A stretch of 64,000 bases of DNA from Liolophura sinensis (Eukaryota; Mollusca; Polyplacophora; Chitonida; Chitonidae), in assembly GCF_032854445.1 (NCBI RefSeq), contig NC_088307.1, forward strand, positions 26,798,046-26,862,045. Reading direction: 5' to 3'. This document shows positions 13,003 through 23,077 of the stretch, one piece after another (positions within the stretch are counted from its first letter, which is position 1; each line of letters begins with the position of its first letter). The translations under genes were made by a program, and so were the position numbers. The notes below the pieces were generated by a model. The model ran no database searches, was not told the origin of the DNA, and saw nothing but the letters and a program-made list of their open reading frames with translations.

Positions 13003-16000
13003 TTAGTCAGACTCTACTGAACTGTTTAAAGCTGAAACAGAGTTCCCTTCACCATGCGTTGATGCTACTTTAGGCGAGCCCAGTGCAAGCAAACTACCCA
13101 ACACTTCATCAAGGCTAACATTAGAGCAGTGGTTAGTCTGAGATAATGTTGTTGTCGTTGACAATGGTTTAGAAGGTAAGACCGTGTTAGTTGGACTTGC
13201 ATGCAACGTTTCGAAGCAATGGATATTGTCTGAGGACGAAATCTTTTCGAAATTATCCATTGGTTGGGTGGGAAGGAGAAGAGGACCGGAAATGGCGTCA
13301 CCCCCCTTCTTCACGTGCTGCCGATCACTGTCACCAACGGATGCGGGGTACTCAGACCGTAGTTTCTGGAAGAATTCAAATAAAGGATGTCCTTCAGAAT
13401 CGTCATCATTGGTAATAGTCTCCCCCAACCCCGATAAGTCAATGGAAGTTTCATCCTTACCTTTGAAGCGCCTGATGAGGTTTGCAATTCTGCTAGACTT
13501 CTCGCTCGCTGATGGTTTCGATGTGGGTTTCTCTGGTTTCTCCGGCTTTTGCGGTTTCTCCGGTTTCTCCGGCTTCTCCGGTTTCGTTACAACTTTCTCC
13601 GATTTCAGTTGCACTTCGTCATTACCAGGTGAAGAGGGTTTCCACTTCAGTAGTTTTTTGGCTGGTTTCGGCGGAAGAATTGGCTTTTTGCCAGCTGCTC
13701 CTCCATTAGCAGGGTAATAGTCCTCTTCTGGTGACGGTGGTAGCACGTCGGGACCTGACGACAAGTCCATTCTGTTCAATATGGGAGAAAACCTAACACT
13801 TTTTTCGAACGCACTAGGGCTAGTCTTGTCCTTAGGTGAAATATTTTTCTCAGATGTGATGGTAATTTTGGGAGGTAGGGGTCGAGCTTGAACATTTGGG
13901 GGACTCTGGTTGACCTTATTTCTATCTATTACCGCAGGTTCCATATCCAAAGAATTGACGACTACAGGACCTGGCTGAGATTGCTTAAGAATACCGGGAG
14001 GGGGATTTTTCATAGGTTCAACTATAATTTTTGTTTCTGGCTCTTTCCGCTCTTGGGCTACAGAATAGTTATTACCGTTTTTCTCAAATTTAGCTCTAAG
14101 TTGTTCAAAAGGCACAATGGGTATTGGCATGAGACCACTTGGTTTCTCTCGCTCTCTGAATTTGGCGCTAGGTAACTTTACTTGTCTAGTTTCGTAGTTA
14201 GATTTTGAGGAGCTACCTATTGACGGAGAACCTATTAACCTTCCTGGGCTAGATGGCTGCACCCTTGTTCTGATCACAACAGGTGATGGTTGACTTAGTG
14301 TCACACAAGAACTAGCCCTAGAAGAGTCTCTCGTAGTCGCCAAGGGCCCGTAACTCTTGGACGACCATTGTGAAATTGTTGAAGCATTGGAGTCCCTCCG
14401 CAAAATAAAATGGCTGCCTGTTCTAAACACAGTAGAACGCCTGAGCCAGTCGGGCACGTTGAGTTTTGACAGAGACTTAGTTACTCTTAGTTCGTGTTCA
14501 GATGGTATTCTCGTCACACCAGACCCGTCAGGGAAGGGAGCGTCTATATCAGTCTCTAAAGAACCTATGTTAGTCCCAAGTTGTTGTAAGCTTTTGGACT
14601 TCTTTTTCTCCTCGGCTGCCTTCTTTCTGGCAGCAAATCGGGATCGACCCGAGCGTAAATCCATCATGCTAACCGTCTTCTCAACCGGCGTCTGTAATCG
14701 AAAAGGAACATCTAAATCAGTCTCAGTAAATTGTGGTGTTTCTGATGTTTCACCAGTGTCAATATCAGTTTCAACCAAGGACGACACAGACGGTTGTCGC
14801 GAGACACGACGCGGGCCAATGCTTTCGGTGGAAAACGCTCTACTTCGCAATAATGCCAATCGTTCGGGAGATAATATACAGTTCTCGTGTAACTGATCTA
14901 TGCATGGTCTGGGCTTTCGAGGACTTGACATGGTCGAGGCATACAGTCGACTGATATCGGCTACGCTATATGACTGTCGGTTTGTCGGTGATGTCGGCGA
15001 AATGGAGCGACGTGCTTGAGGGTGGAACCGCTCGGCTGAGCTGTAGTCGGAAAACGCGTCTTCAAAGCTGTCGTTGGGAGAGCACAGATTGTCCTCACTC
15101 AAAAACCGCTGTCTAGAAGCCAGAATTTTCTTTCTAATTTTCGGAACGGGCCTGTCCGGCAGGCTGTAGTTCATCTGAAGTTTTTCGGTAGAAATAGGCC
15201 TTTGTAGCACTGAGGTGTAGCGTCTAGGCGTAGTCGGCTTCAACAATTTCCTGTAGTCAGCTGACGGAGTGTAACGGCGGGGCAGCGTAACGCGGGTCCC
15301 ACGATCCAACGTCGTTCTAGAATCAAGACTACTCGGGGAGCCGGGACTGGCAGGAGATTCGGGGTTGTAGCGTCGCGGTAGAGTAAATCTACTTCCACGA
15401 TCTAACATCGCTGGATTCTCAACGTCATTTCTCGAATGCGGGCTATTCGGTGACGTTGGCGACTGATTAGTAGGCAATGTCTCTTTCGAGCCAGTTTCTA
15501 ATACAACTGTACTCTGCGAGTTACTGGTAGTCGACAGACCTGAATCTGGTGTATGGCTTGACGGTAAAGTTACATTTATGCCGCTTTCGAGAATAGTTGC
15601 ATTGTCCCAGTCACTAGTAGACCTTTGATTTTGGGTGGTGTTTTCGAAGACATTTTCATCACCCGTTTTTGGAGTCATGCATATCACTGGAGACTCCTCT
15701 AGGATAATACTGTCCCTGTTATTTCGTTCGCTTGGCTCCAGTACTTCTATCTCGCTTTCCTGACCACTGTCCTTGATAGTATCACAGGTTGAGTCACCTG
15801 GTTCCATAACGCTGTCGACACCTGCCTGAGCAGTGATGGATTTGGGCGTTGTCTTTCCATCTAATGCGATCCCATACCCATTAACACTTCTGTCGCTAAG
15901 TACTTCTACACGATTATCTGCGGCCTCGTCCGTCGATACAGAAATGCAGTCGATATCTGTCTGTTTTCTTCCAAATCTAGGCGATGTGTTTTCCGTATTA

Positions 16001-18747
16001 GGAAAATGCTCCCATGGCAACGGATCAACGCCGGATTCTCGCTCAATACGGGTATAATACGGACGCACGGCTGCCGGGTTAGCATGCTGACACGATGTAT
16101 TTATGTACTTATGATCACTAGAGAGTTCACTGTCAGGGGCGATAACCTGGTCCAGCAATACAGCTTCATCATGAATTCGACGTTGTCTTTCGTTATAATA
16201 AGCCTGGGAGGACACGGGAGATTTTGATCGCACTATCTCCTTGTACTCGAGTTTTATCTGTGAGGATCTGTCCACGGGAACACTTTCCGCGTCTACACCT
16301 TTACCACTGTAACCACGGTCTGATTCTACGTCTACACAGCTCTGGGGTAACAGCTCGGTATGTGACGACCAGCACGTTATCTCCGTTTGCTCAAGGCTAC
16401 GGAGTTGACAAGAGTTTGGCAATGTTTGCTGACTGTCTTCTGGCCTCGCGATATCATCGACACACGATTCTTGCTGGAATGAAAACGCCGCATCAATAAC
16501 GTTATCTGGACCAGGCGCAGTGCTCTCGAGTTCATCCGTAAGATCTGATGGCGTATCGGACACAGTTCTGGGCAAAGACTCGCCGTATATTTTTGCACTG
16601 GTAATTTCGTCATCATTTTTGCAAGTTAAGAGCGTTTCCGCCTCTAGAGTGACAATGTCATATTTACTTGTCATGTCAAGTGATGGGTATTCAACTTCAT
16701 TATCTGTCACCGAGGGCGATTTGTCGACAACATATTTTGCCTCCTCAAACTTATATTGATCCCCACTGGGTTTAGATAAATCAATATCGAGGGCAGAATC
16801 ATTCAAAGCATGCCCACAGTCTGTATCATTAACTCGCTGACGATCCGTGCTGCTTGTGGCGGCACGAACAGGACGATTTAATTCATCCCCTTTCTCAGTT
16901 TGACTCTCATTTTCTGTGGATTTCCCTACACTATTGGTCACGGTAAACTCCTCACTGTCAGTAAATATTCCTGAATCGGATTTAGGATCAAAATGTTCTT
17001 TGTCACGAACGTAATTCCTTAAAGAAAATTCGGTAAAAGAATCCTTCACCTCCACAAAGGTAAAGCCTACAGGTGATTCCTCCGCGGCGTTCGAAAATGG
17101 AGCGTCGTCGTATCCTTTTGGAGTGTTTTGGTTAAAATCGAAATCATCGTAGGGTTTAAACGCATTTCGGTCGTTTTTAGGGAAAGATTTCCACGTGAAT
17201 GAATCATCGTGATAGGAAAACAGTTCGTCGCTGTCGCTTTGTTTTTCAAAGTTTTCCATGCCGAATCCACCATATCCGTTCCATCTTGGAATAGAGCAAC
17301 GGAAGTTATCGTCCGGATCACTCCAGCTTCCTCTCTCGTAGTCATCGTAATCTCTCCTGAGATTTTCACCGTCGTCATCACCGATTAAGGTCAAATTATT
17401 TCTGATTTGATCGTAATGTTTACTTGGCGGAATGATCACATCATCATCACTGTCCACTTCTTCGAACTTCTCTGTCATAAACATATCTCTGTAGCGTTCT
17501 TGGTTCAAATAAACAATTTCATTCTGAGACTGCTTATTGCCGTCCTCTTCACCGTTTCGGATATTTGAGAATACCATGATGACAGTGTCGTCACTTTCTT
17601 CAGAGACACTGTCGTCGGTGATTTCCGTATCGTCTGCGGATGATTCCGGCAGTTTGCGATCCGGTGACGTTTGGTAAGCATCAAACACACGAGATTCACT
17701 GAAACCAACGTCAGAAGCCGACACTGCCTTGACGTCATTAGTTAGCATTTTAAATGAATTATCACACAGAACTTGGACTTCCTGTTCCACGCCTACATCA
17801 CAGCTTGCCTCGCCAAATAGATCAGATTGTTTTGGAGCACTTTGAGTGGAACCCTGCGACGTGGGCGTGTCACACCATAACTCCTGTCCGTCCCCAGGGG
17901 ACACGGTCTCTCCGCACTCCTCCCACTCCTCGCTGCTAGAGCCCCGGTCTTCCCCGGACAACTCCTCCTGAATTGGCTCCAGAAATGTACGGTAATAAGT
18001 CTCCTCATCAGAATCGAGCACTCGCGGATTAATATTCTCGTCAAAATAGTCCTGGAAATCATCTTCCTCGTCACTGTCCTCTGGTGTTGTTGTTGTTGCG
18101 ATGCCTACAGAGTCCGTCACGGTGTCTGAGCTGGCCTGCAGTGGTAAGTCACTCATGCGGAGACATGGGGAAGACTGTGTATCGTTCACCTGTGAAACAC
18201 ATTCATTACCTGAGGGATACCGGTCAGGTAATTCGTTACCTGCGCTAACGCCTTCAGCCGGTGAATTAGACCTTTGTGTTTGAGCGCTGTCCCCGGAACT
18301 GCCAGCGTCAAGACTGGATTTTAGCAAATCCTCAAGAAACAGTTTGTCCTCAGCGCTAAGTTCTTGTGACAGTTCATTCGGGGGTCTACCGGTGGCCCCA
18401 ACAGGATCTTCAGGGTCGACCTTATGTACATTTGTATCCACACAACTGCCATCGCCGGCGCTCTGCGAGTCAGCCTTTAATTTCTCAACGCGATCTTTGG
18501 CGAAGGCTTCGGCAACCTCCCTTAATTTTTCGTCGGAGATGCCTAGCTGACTGGAGGTGTATTGACCGCTGGCCCGGGCCGCGGCGTGCCGTCGTACTGC
18601 TGCTTCTCGATCGGACTCGCTGACTTCGCCGAGTAGTCTCCAGGAAAATACCAGTGTGATAATGGCAGCCAGGGCCGCTGTCAGAAAGCGTTCAAACGCC
18701 CCGTCCCCTGGTACAGCACCGGCTGTGTTTGTTAACCAGTCGTCCAT
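13003..18747 (-). CDS. Large membrane-anchored, disordered protein; candidate protein phosphatase 1 (PP1) scaffold, 1914 aa, single exon
   Basis: One open frame of 1914 codons ends in TAA. The start is well supported: the ATG has A at -3 and G at +4, and an in-frame TGA lies 45 nt upstream with no other ATG between. Residues 21-39 form the only clear membrane segment (FLTAALAAIITLVFSWRLL), so the long remainder is probably cytosolic. Residues 220-600 are very acidic (EDSDEEDD at 223-230). Residues 1048-1170 hold four repeats of about 32 aa around TLPRRY. An ETD(I/L)D motif occurs three times at 1326-1402. GILK at 1585-1588 precedes KSVRF at 1649-1653, the SILK-then-RVxF layout of PP1 partners. 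A PPKPAK SH3-type site is at 1692-1697, a KPE-rich run at 1722-1741 and a basic amphipathic stretch (RIANLIRRFKGK) at 1753-1764. No enzymatic domain is visible. A 5.7-kb intron-free frame among non-coding DNA suggests a giant exon or an intronless gene. I do not recognise the family; the PP1 role is inferred from motifs only. Confidence 0.88.
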   Translation of the reverse strand: MDDWLTNTAGAVPGDGAFERFLTAALAAIITLVFSWRLLGEVSESDREAAVRRHAAARASGQYTSSQLGISDEKLREVAEAFAKDRVEKLKADSQSAGDGSCVDTNVHKVDPEDPVGATGRPPNELSQELSAEDKLFLEDLLKSSLDAGSSGDSAQTQRSNSPAEGVSAGNELPDRYPSGNECVSQVNDTQSSPCLRMSDLPLQASSDTVTDSVGIATTTTPEDSDEEDDFQDYFDENINPRVLDSDEETYYRTFLEPIQEELSGEDRGSSSEEWEECGETVSPGDGQELWCDTPTSQGSTQSAPKQSDLFGEASCDVGVEQEVQVLCDNSFKMLTNDVKAVSASDVGFSESRVFDAYQTSPDRKLPESSADDTEITDDSVSEESDDTVIMVFSNIRNGEEDGNKQSQNEIVYLNQERYRDMFMTEKFEEVDSDDDVIIPPSKHYDQIRNNLTLIGDDDGENLRRDYDDYERGSWSDPDDNFRCSIPRWNGYGGFGMENFEKQSDSDELFSYHDDSFTWKSFPKNDRNAFKPYDDFDFNQNTPKGYDDAPFSNAAEESPVGFTFVEVKDSFTEFSLRNYVRDKEHFDPKSDSGIFTDSEEFTVTNSVGKSTENESQTEKGDELNRPVRAATSSTDRQRVNDTDCGHALNDSALDIDLSKPSGDQYKFEEAKYVVDKSPSVTDNEVEYPSLDMTSKYDIVTLEAETLLTCKNDDEITSAKIYGESLPRTVSDTPSDLTDELESTAPGPDNVIDAAFSFQQESCVDDIARPEDSQQTLPNSCQLRSLEQTEITCWSSHTELLPQSCVDVESDRGYSGKGVDAESVPVDRSSQIKLEYKEIVRSKSPVSSQAYYNERQRRIHDEAVLLDQVIAPDSELSSDHKYINTSCQHANPAAVRPYYTRIERESGVDPLPWEHFPNTENTSPRFGRKQTDIDCISVSTDEAADNRVEVLSDRSVNGYGIALDGKTTPKSITAQAGVDSVMEPGDSTCDTIKDSGQESEIEVLEPSERNNRDSIILEESPVICMTPKTGDENVFENTTQNQRSTSDWDNATILESGINVTLPSSHTPDSGLSTTSNSQSTVVLETGSKETLPTNQSPTSPNSPHSRNDVENPAMLDRGSRFTLPRRYNPESPASPGSPSSLDSRTTLDRGTRVTLPRRYTPSADYRKLLKPTTPRRYTSVLQRPISTEKLQMNYSLPDRPVPKIRKKILASRQRFLSEDNLCSPNDSFEDAFSDYSSAERFHPQARRSISPTSPTNRQSYSVADISRLYASTMSSPRKPRPCIDQLHENCILSPERLALLRSRAFSTESIGPRRVSRQPSVSSLVETDIDTGETSETPQFTETDLDVPFRLQTPVEKTVSMMDLRSGRSRFAARKKAAEEKKKSKSLQQLGTNIGSLETDIDAPFPDGSGVTRIPSEHELRVTKSLSKLNVPDWLRRSTVFRTGSHFILRRDSNASTISQWSSKSYGPLATTRDSSRASSCVTLSQPSPVVIRTRVQPSSPGRLIGSPSIGSSSKSNYETRQVKLPSAKFREREKPSGLMPIPIVPFEQLRAKFEKNGNNYSVAQERKEPETKIIVEPMKNPPPGILKQSQPGPVVVNSLDMEPAVIDRNKVNQSPPNVQARPLPPKITITSEKNISPKDKTSPSAFEKSVRFSPILNRMDLSSGPDVLPPSPEEDYYPANGGAAGKKPILPPKPAKKLLKWKPSSPGNDEVQLKSEKVVTKPEKPEKPEKPQKPEKPEKPTSKPSASEKSSRIANLIRRFKGKDETSIDLSGLGETITNDDDSEGHPLFEFFQKLRSEYPASVGDSDRQHVKKGGDAISGPLLLPTQPMDNFEKISSSDNIHCFETLHASPTNTVLPSKPLSTTTTLSQTNHCSNVSLDEVLGSLLALGSPKVASTHGEGNSVSALNSSVESD
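13525..13584 (-). repeat. 9-bp coding minisatellite giving a KPE-rich run
   Basis: The + strand shows repeated ggtttctcc / ggcttctcc units, encoding alternating KPE/EKP triplets at residues 1722-1741. The repeat is imperfect (one unit reads KPQ). It makes a charged, extended linker between the SH3-type proline motif and the basic amphipathic segment. Length polymorphism is likely. Confidence 0.75.
13789..13995 (-). other. Ordered SILK (GILK) and RVxF (KSVRF) PP1-docking motifs
   Basis: Residues 1585-1588 read GILK inside PPPGILKQS, and residues 1649-1653 read KSVRF inside FEKSVRFSP. They match the published PP1-docking patterns [GS]IL[RK] and [RK]x[VI]x[FW] and lie in the known order (SILK first). 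Both sit in disordered, Pro-rich sequence. A Ser-Pro directly after the RVxF core could tune binding by phosphorylation. Short motifs occur by chance; the pair in the right order is what makes this worthwhile. Confidence 0.5.
15238..15606 (-). repeat. Four degenerate ~32-aa coding repeats in the large protein
   Basis: Within residues 1048-1170 the motif TLP recurs at 1060, 1090, 1122 and 1154, that is at spacings of 30, 32 and 32 residues. Each is preceded by an L-(D/E)-x-G block (LESG, LETG, LDRG, LDRG) and followed by a Ser/Pro-rich linker. The last two copies share TLPRRY, and a partial fifth (TPRRY) follows at 1173. The two C-terminal copies are nearly identical, so the array probably grew there most recently. 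Basic, Pro-directed Ser sites (SPxSP) suggest phosphorylation. Confidence 0.75.
18631..18687 (-). other. Single membrane anchor of the 1914-aa protein
   Basis: Codons 21-39 encode 19 mainly hydrophobic residues rich in Ala, Leu, Ile and Val. They follow a short, mildly acidic N-terminus and are followed within 20 residues by Arg-rich sequence (RREAAV-like, then VRRHAAARAS). By the positive-inside rule the C-terminal side would be cytosolic, giving a signal-anchor rather than a cleaved signal peptide. Whether the membrane is ER, mitochondrial or plasma cannot be told from the sequence. Confidence 0.65.
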
Positions 18748-20060
18748 ACTGGCTGGCCGTGCCGTTCCCTGTGTGTTTATACAGGCAGGCTTTCAACAGA
18801 GAGCCTGAAAGCCCTGCTACTGTCACTGATCAGTCTATAACACGAGCGGCCACCTTAGGCTGTTTTCTGAGCCAGCCATTGCGATAACGTTTCTGTGCTG
18901 TCCCATTCCTTACAGATTAGCAGATTGTAACGGTCTCTTACAGACTTACGTCAAGCCCATGTCCTTCCCTATCGCACCGGAGCGGACAGCCCGTCCCGCG
19001 GTCACAATTAGGTGTACACGTCTCTGGCAGTATTTGTCAACTGTGGCCTGATCGCAGTGAGTGTTTTCACTCCCAGCTACCTGTATCTATACGCGTAGTT
19101 CGGCTTGGCCTATATTTAACAGCATGTAGAGCTGAGCCAATCGTGTGTCTTGTCTTACAGGTTCTGCGGAGCCGAGCTATTCAAACCATATCAATAATTC
19201 AAGCCGTCGATGAAATGGGTCACATTCTTGCCAGTGTTAGAGCGTGTTGTTATATAGTACTGTTAGCGCAGACCAAGTTATGTCTGTCTCTTTAACACAC
19301 AGGGCTAAACCGTTAAACTGTTCCCTCTCAGACAGGGGGATGGACACGGTTTGTACACTTCTGCTCAGGTAAATTAAAGTCGTGCCCTAAGGGCAGATGT
19401 CCTGCATATACATGGCCCAGGTAATTGCTATGCTAATCTGGTATGAAGCAAGTTCTGTGTTGACGGTATAGACAACAGCTGTTTTGTGTGTCCTTCAGGT
19501 AGATACTGCCTTAATAGGACGTCACCCTGCCGGTGGTCACAGACCGTCGCTATTGGCTAATCCACTCTAAGCCGATATGTTTGTGACTTAAGCCTCCATC
19601 GGTTTACTCTCTTTCGCTCCAGCTTTTCAACAATGACTGTATGTTAACCCTTGAATTCCTCTTAGCAGCGAGACAATGGGAAAGTCATTCCGGATGAAAT
19701 ATTTCGACAATATTACGTCGTTTGTCTTCCTTTGAGACGGCTGTCGCGTGCACGAAGCATTAAGAAGCCAGGATTCATGGAGCGAATACCGACGCTATAT
19801 CGCAAGATTTACCGGCTATGCAATGACAAGAATCGTCATTTTGTTAATGTAGGGCTACCTTTAAGATTAGACTGAGGATCGACGCGGTTCTTAATGCGCG
19901 TTATGTAACCCCTCTATCATCGGGTGTAGCATGTAAAAACGTCACGCTCCACTACTCCTAGTCACATGAAACGCCACAATTATTGTGGCGTTTTATGACC
20001 AGCCTTCCATCGACCCATTTAAGCTCGATAATACTGTAAAAGCTCTCCCGTTGACTAAAA
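18748..20060 (-). promoter_or_regulatory. 5' flank and presumed promoter region of the large gene
   Basis: This interval lies directly upstream of the minus-strand start codon and is somewhat GC- and CpG-richer than the surrounding DNA (for example 18,950-19,020 and 19,900-19,940). I see a TATAAA-like string on the minus strand at 18775-18780, but it is too near the ATG to be a usual TATA box. No coding sequence is evident. A perfect hairpin at 19965-19997 is listed separately. The transcription start cannot be fixed from sequence alone. Confidence 0.35.
19965..19997. repeat. Perfect short hairpin in the upstream region
   Basis: Arms 'catgaaacgccacaa' and 'ttgtggcgttttatg' pair over 15 bp (one G-U) around a 3-nt loop. 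It is not followed by a T-run, so a bacterial-type terminator is not implied. It could be a MITE remnant, a cruciform or a processed hairpin RNA. Confidence 0.6.
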
Positions 20061-21117
20061 CCGCGTACAAAATTTAGAATTGATTACGTTCAATACAAAC
20101 ATCAACTTCCTGATCGGTTTGACGAAGACCTCAGCATCGTATTGACGCCTTTGGCCATGAATTTAATTCAAAGTCAGATTTGGACAAAAGTTTCAAAAAG
20201 CAGAAAAAATTTGATCATAATTTGATGAAGACTGATAGAAAAGCCTAATACTGTGTTTAAAAAATCAGTTACCTCAAAGGCACCAATAATGGAAAACGCG
20301 ACCTCGTCTTTTTCACAAAAACCGAACATTAGTAAGGCCGTAGCAACACCAAATGATGCAAAAATAATGCACAAATAATGAGCACTCCATCAAAGATCAA
20401 AAGAGCGTTTTCTGGAACAATCTACTCTCATGGTAACGATTTCTTAAATTTCATTACGACTCTGTGATCGTAAGGTTGACGTTTAAGGAGAAAAAATGTA
20501 ATAAAATCAGCCTATCGGAAAACGAAATACATGTATAATCGAGAAAGCTTCATCCGCAAACGAAACTTTTTTCCAACATCACAAAAGAATTTTTTTTTGC
20601 ACAAAACAATCTTAAGAGAGTATTTGCCTTATATTTTTATGGACGCTCAAGCCTGCAAAACCGCTGCAGCGAGGTGCAGACGTTGTTGCATGTGTGTGCC
20701 CTCTAGTTTGCAGCTGGTCCAATTATACGATCGGTATCGATTTCTGCGCGGAGAGTAAGATAACGCCTGCGATCCGGTCGTTCTGAGGGTTGCGTCGCCC
20801 TGAGTTGAAACCTGCAACATGTGTTGCTATGTATACCGCGCTGGTGCTAGCGCAGTCGGCATATATACATATTCATTAGAAGAAACTTGAAATTATTTTG
20901 CATATGCAACGTAGATACAAGTCATACAGTCGTTTGAGGGTGGCTACCGTATTATGCATCATAACACTGATATAACATTTCTCGTTCACTGGATTGGTTT
21001 ACAGCCCTGGTAATAAATACTACACGAAAACAAACATCTATTTGATCCCACTGCTGCTAACACTGCTTGCAAAATGAATAAAAATACTTATTGAAATCAG
21101 CATTTATGATTAATACA

Positions 21118-21378
21118 ACTTTTTTTTTATTGGTCTTTTACGCCGCACTCAAAAATATTTCACTTATACGACGGCGGCCAGCATTATGGTGGGTGGAAAC
21201 CGGGCACAGCCCGGGGGAAACCCACGACCATCCGCAGGTTGATGTCGGACCTTCCGACTTACGGCCGGAAAGGAAGCCAGCATGAGCTGGACTTGAACTC
21301 ACAGCGACCGCATTGGTGAGAGGCTCCTGGGTCATTACGCTGCGCTAGCTCGCTAACCGACTGAACCACGGAGGCCCC
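21118..21378 (-). mobile_element. SINE-A, full length, with 11-bp TSD
   Basis: Perfect duplications 'tgattaataca' flank the copy (21107-21117 and 21379-21389). On the minus strand it starts with the tRNA-like head 'ggggcctccgtggttcagtc', continues through the B-box-like 'gagttcaagtccagctc' and the central domain, and ends in an A-rich run (poly-T on +). Confidence 0.88.
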
Positions 21379-22659
21379 TGATTAATACATAATTTGTATT
21401 TGAATAAAATATAAATAAATACTATATATAAACATTTGAAATGAATGCTTTAAAGAAAATCACACAGACCACGATAGCGCTGTTTTCTCGGAAATCATGA
21501 AACATGAGCCTTTCAGCGATATACGTATATCGATGACATATAATACAGTATATGTACTTTCAATGCAGGAAGATAAAAATCATAAGATATATTTATTTAA
21601 TTGATGGATGGTTAGAGCCGTCCTCAAATGATTTGACACTCGTCAGGTTTATTTGTGGAGGACACTATAGTGCTAGGGTAAAACAGCTGATCTTCGCCAT
21701 GTACATGACTAACATATTGATTTTTAGCCCAAAGCTGAATTCGAAGACGCGACGTCATGGGCTGAAGGGTCTGACAGTCGCAGTAAGCCAGCGCCCGCGT
21801 CAAATGAGCCAGCAAGAGTCCTGTATATAACTGCTTTGTCTATTGTAAACAGACTAGTTTCCTCATCGTCATTTCACACTGTAACAGAATCTGGTCACGG
21901 CACCCGCGATCTAACCACGTATCACCTGGGTCGCAGCGGTTTAATACATGTACATCAAGCACAAAAGCGAGATTTATCTGATGTCGAAAAGATCGTTTCT
22001 CTCTCTGGCTGTGCATTGGGGTTGTTCAGCAAGCAACCAAGACACAGCAAGGCAGGCTTTCCTTTCTATCAATTAATTCAACTCTTTTTTTTTATCATAA
22101 TTTTCAATTATCCGTGGTTATTGTGGGAAGTGAGGGTAAACATCGTCCATTCAGTGTAAATCATTAATTATTATTAATTGTACTTAGTTGCCCCCCACCT
22201 CCAAGTCAACAGAAGCTGAATATCATCTCTCTACAAGCAAATGCTCTGACTTGACGCCACAACACTGGATACTGGTCTTATAGTATGGCGTGCACAAACA
22301 ACAATATTCAAATCGTTTTGTCATCTGACAGGAATCACAAATTACATTGATAGTCTTACTGCAAAATTAACCTGTCACATTCCACTCATCTATTTTCCAT
22401 TTCTTACTTTCGTAATTGTACCTTAATTGGAACGACCAGTCAGGCGACCAACTGATTTGGAATGCATCCAATGTTCGTGTAAGATATATAGCCAGTTTAT
22501 TACGGACGGTGTAGTCAGTACAGATATTCATACGATTTGTCTATATTCTCATTCAAGTCTATTTCAAGCCATTAAGACGTGACTATTTATCGGGCAAGCC
22601 AGCAGGGTCTGCATATATGTATTTTTTTCACACACCGAGCCTCTTACGGCAAACTAGGG

Positions 22660-22800
22660 ACGTCACCGACTCGGACGGTTAAAGCGGTGTGACATTGGGC
22701 CTTCGACCAATGAGGTCGCATGTTCGAACCAAGCTGGTTTTCGGCTCTCCTCCACTTTGTATCACACTCAGTGAGGTCTTGTCTTAAAACAAAATTCTGG
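22660..22800 (+). mobile_element. SINE-B copy with tRNA-like head
   Basis: The A-box-like 'gactcggacggttaaagcgg' and the B box 'gcatgttcgaacc' are about 40 nt apart, as in Pol III promoters. The sequence after the B box ('aagctggttttcggctctcc') belongs to a repeat rather than to a tRNA acceptor stem, so a tRNA gene is excluded. Confidence 0.5.
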
Positions 22801-23077
22801 ATTTATAATGACGTCCAGGCATCCCTATTATCAATAAACTCACATGCAAGTACGACAATGAAGTTCAGAATTGTTCGGATTAAACTATAAGTGGAGTGAC
22901 TTTGTCGAGACACGCTAGTTTTTGAAACGGCTCAATTTTATATATAAGGCAAAAATGAAACTTGCCTGAGAAATGAGAAATGGCATATAGTAAGTAATTT
23001 TACACACAGGTTGTCTCTTAAACACAAGCTCCATTAATGAAGGTAATTAAAAAAAACATTTAATAACAACGTAAACG

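Noticed and set aside
13184-18623. Plus- and minus-strand frames of 60-179 codons inside the large gene
   Set aside because: They are shadows of the 1914-codon frame; several are Gly/Ser- or Phe-rich products of the antisense of KPE and acidic repeats.
18775-18780. TATA box of the large gene
   Set aside because: At about 28-30 nt from the ATG it would place the transcription start at the start codon itself.
22660-22745. Possible tRNA gene
   Set aside because: A and B boxes are present, but no acceptor stem pairs and the sequence continues into a repeat body. It is a SINE head. The same reasoning applies to 11,640 and 30,252.
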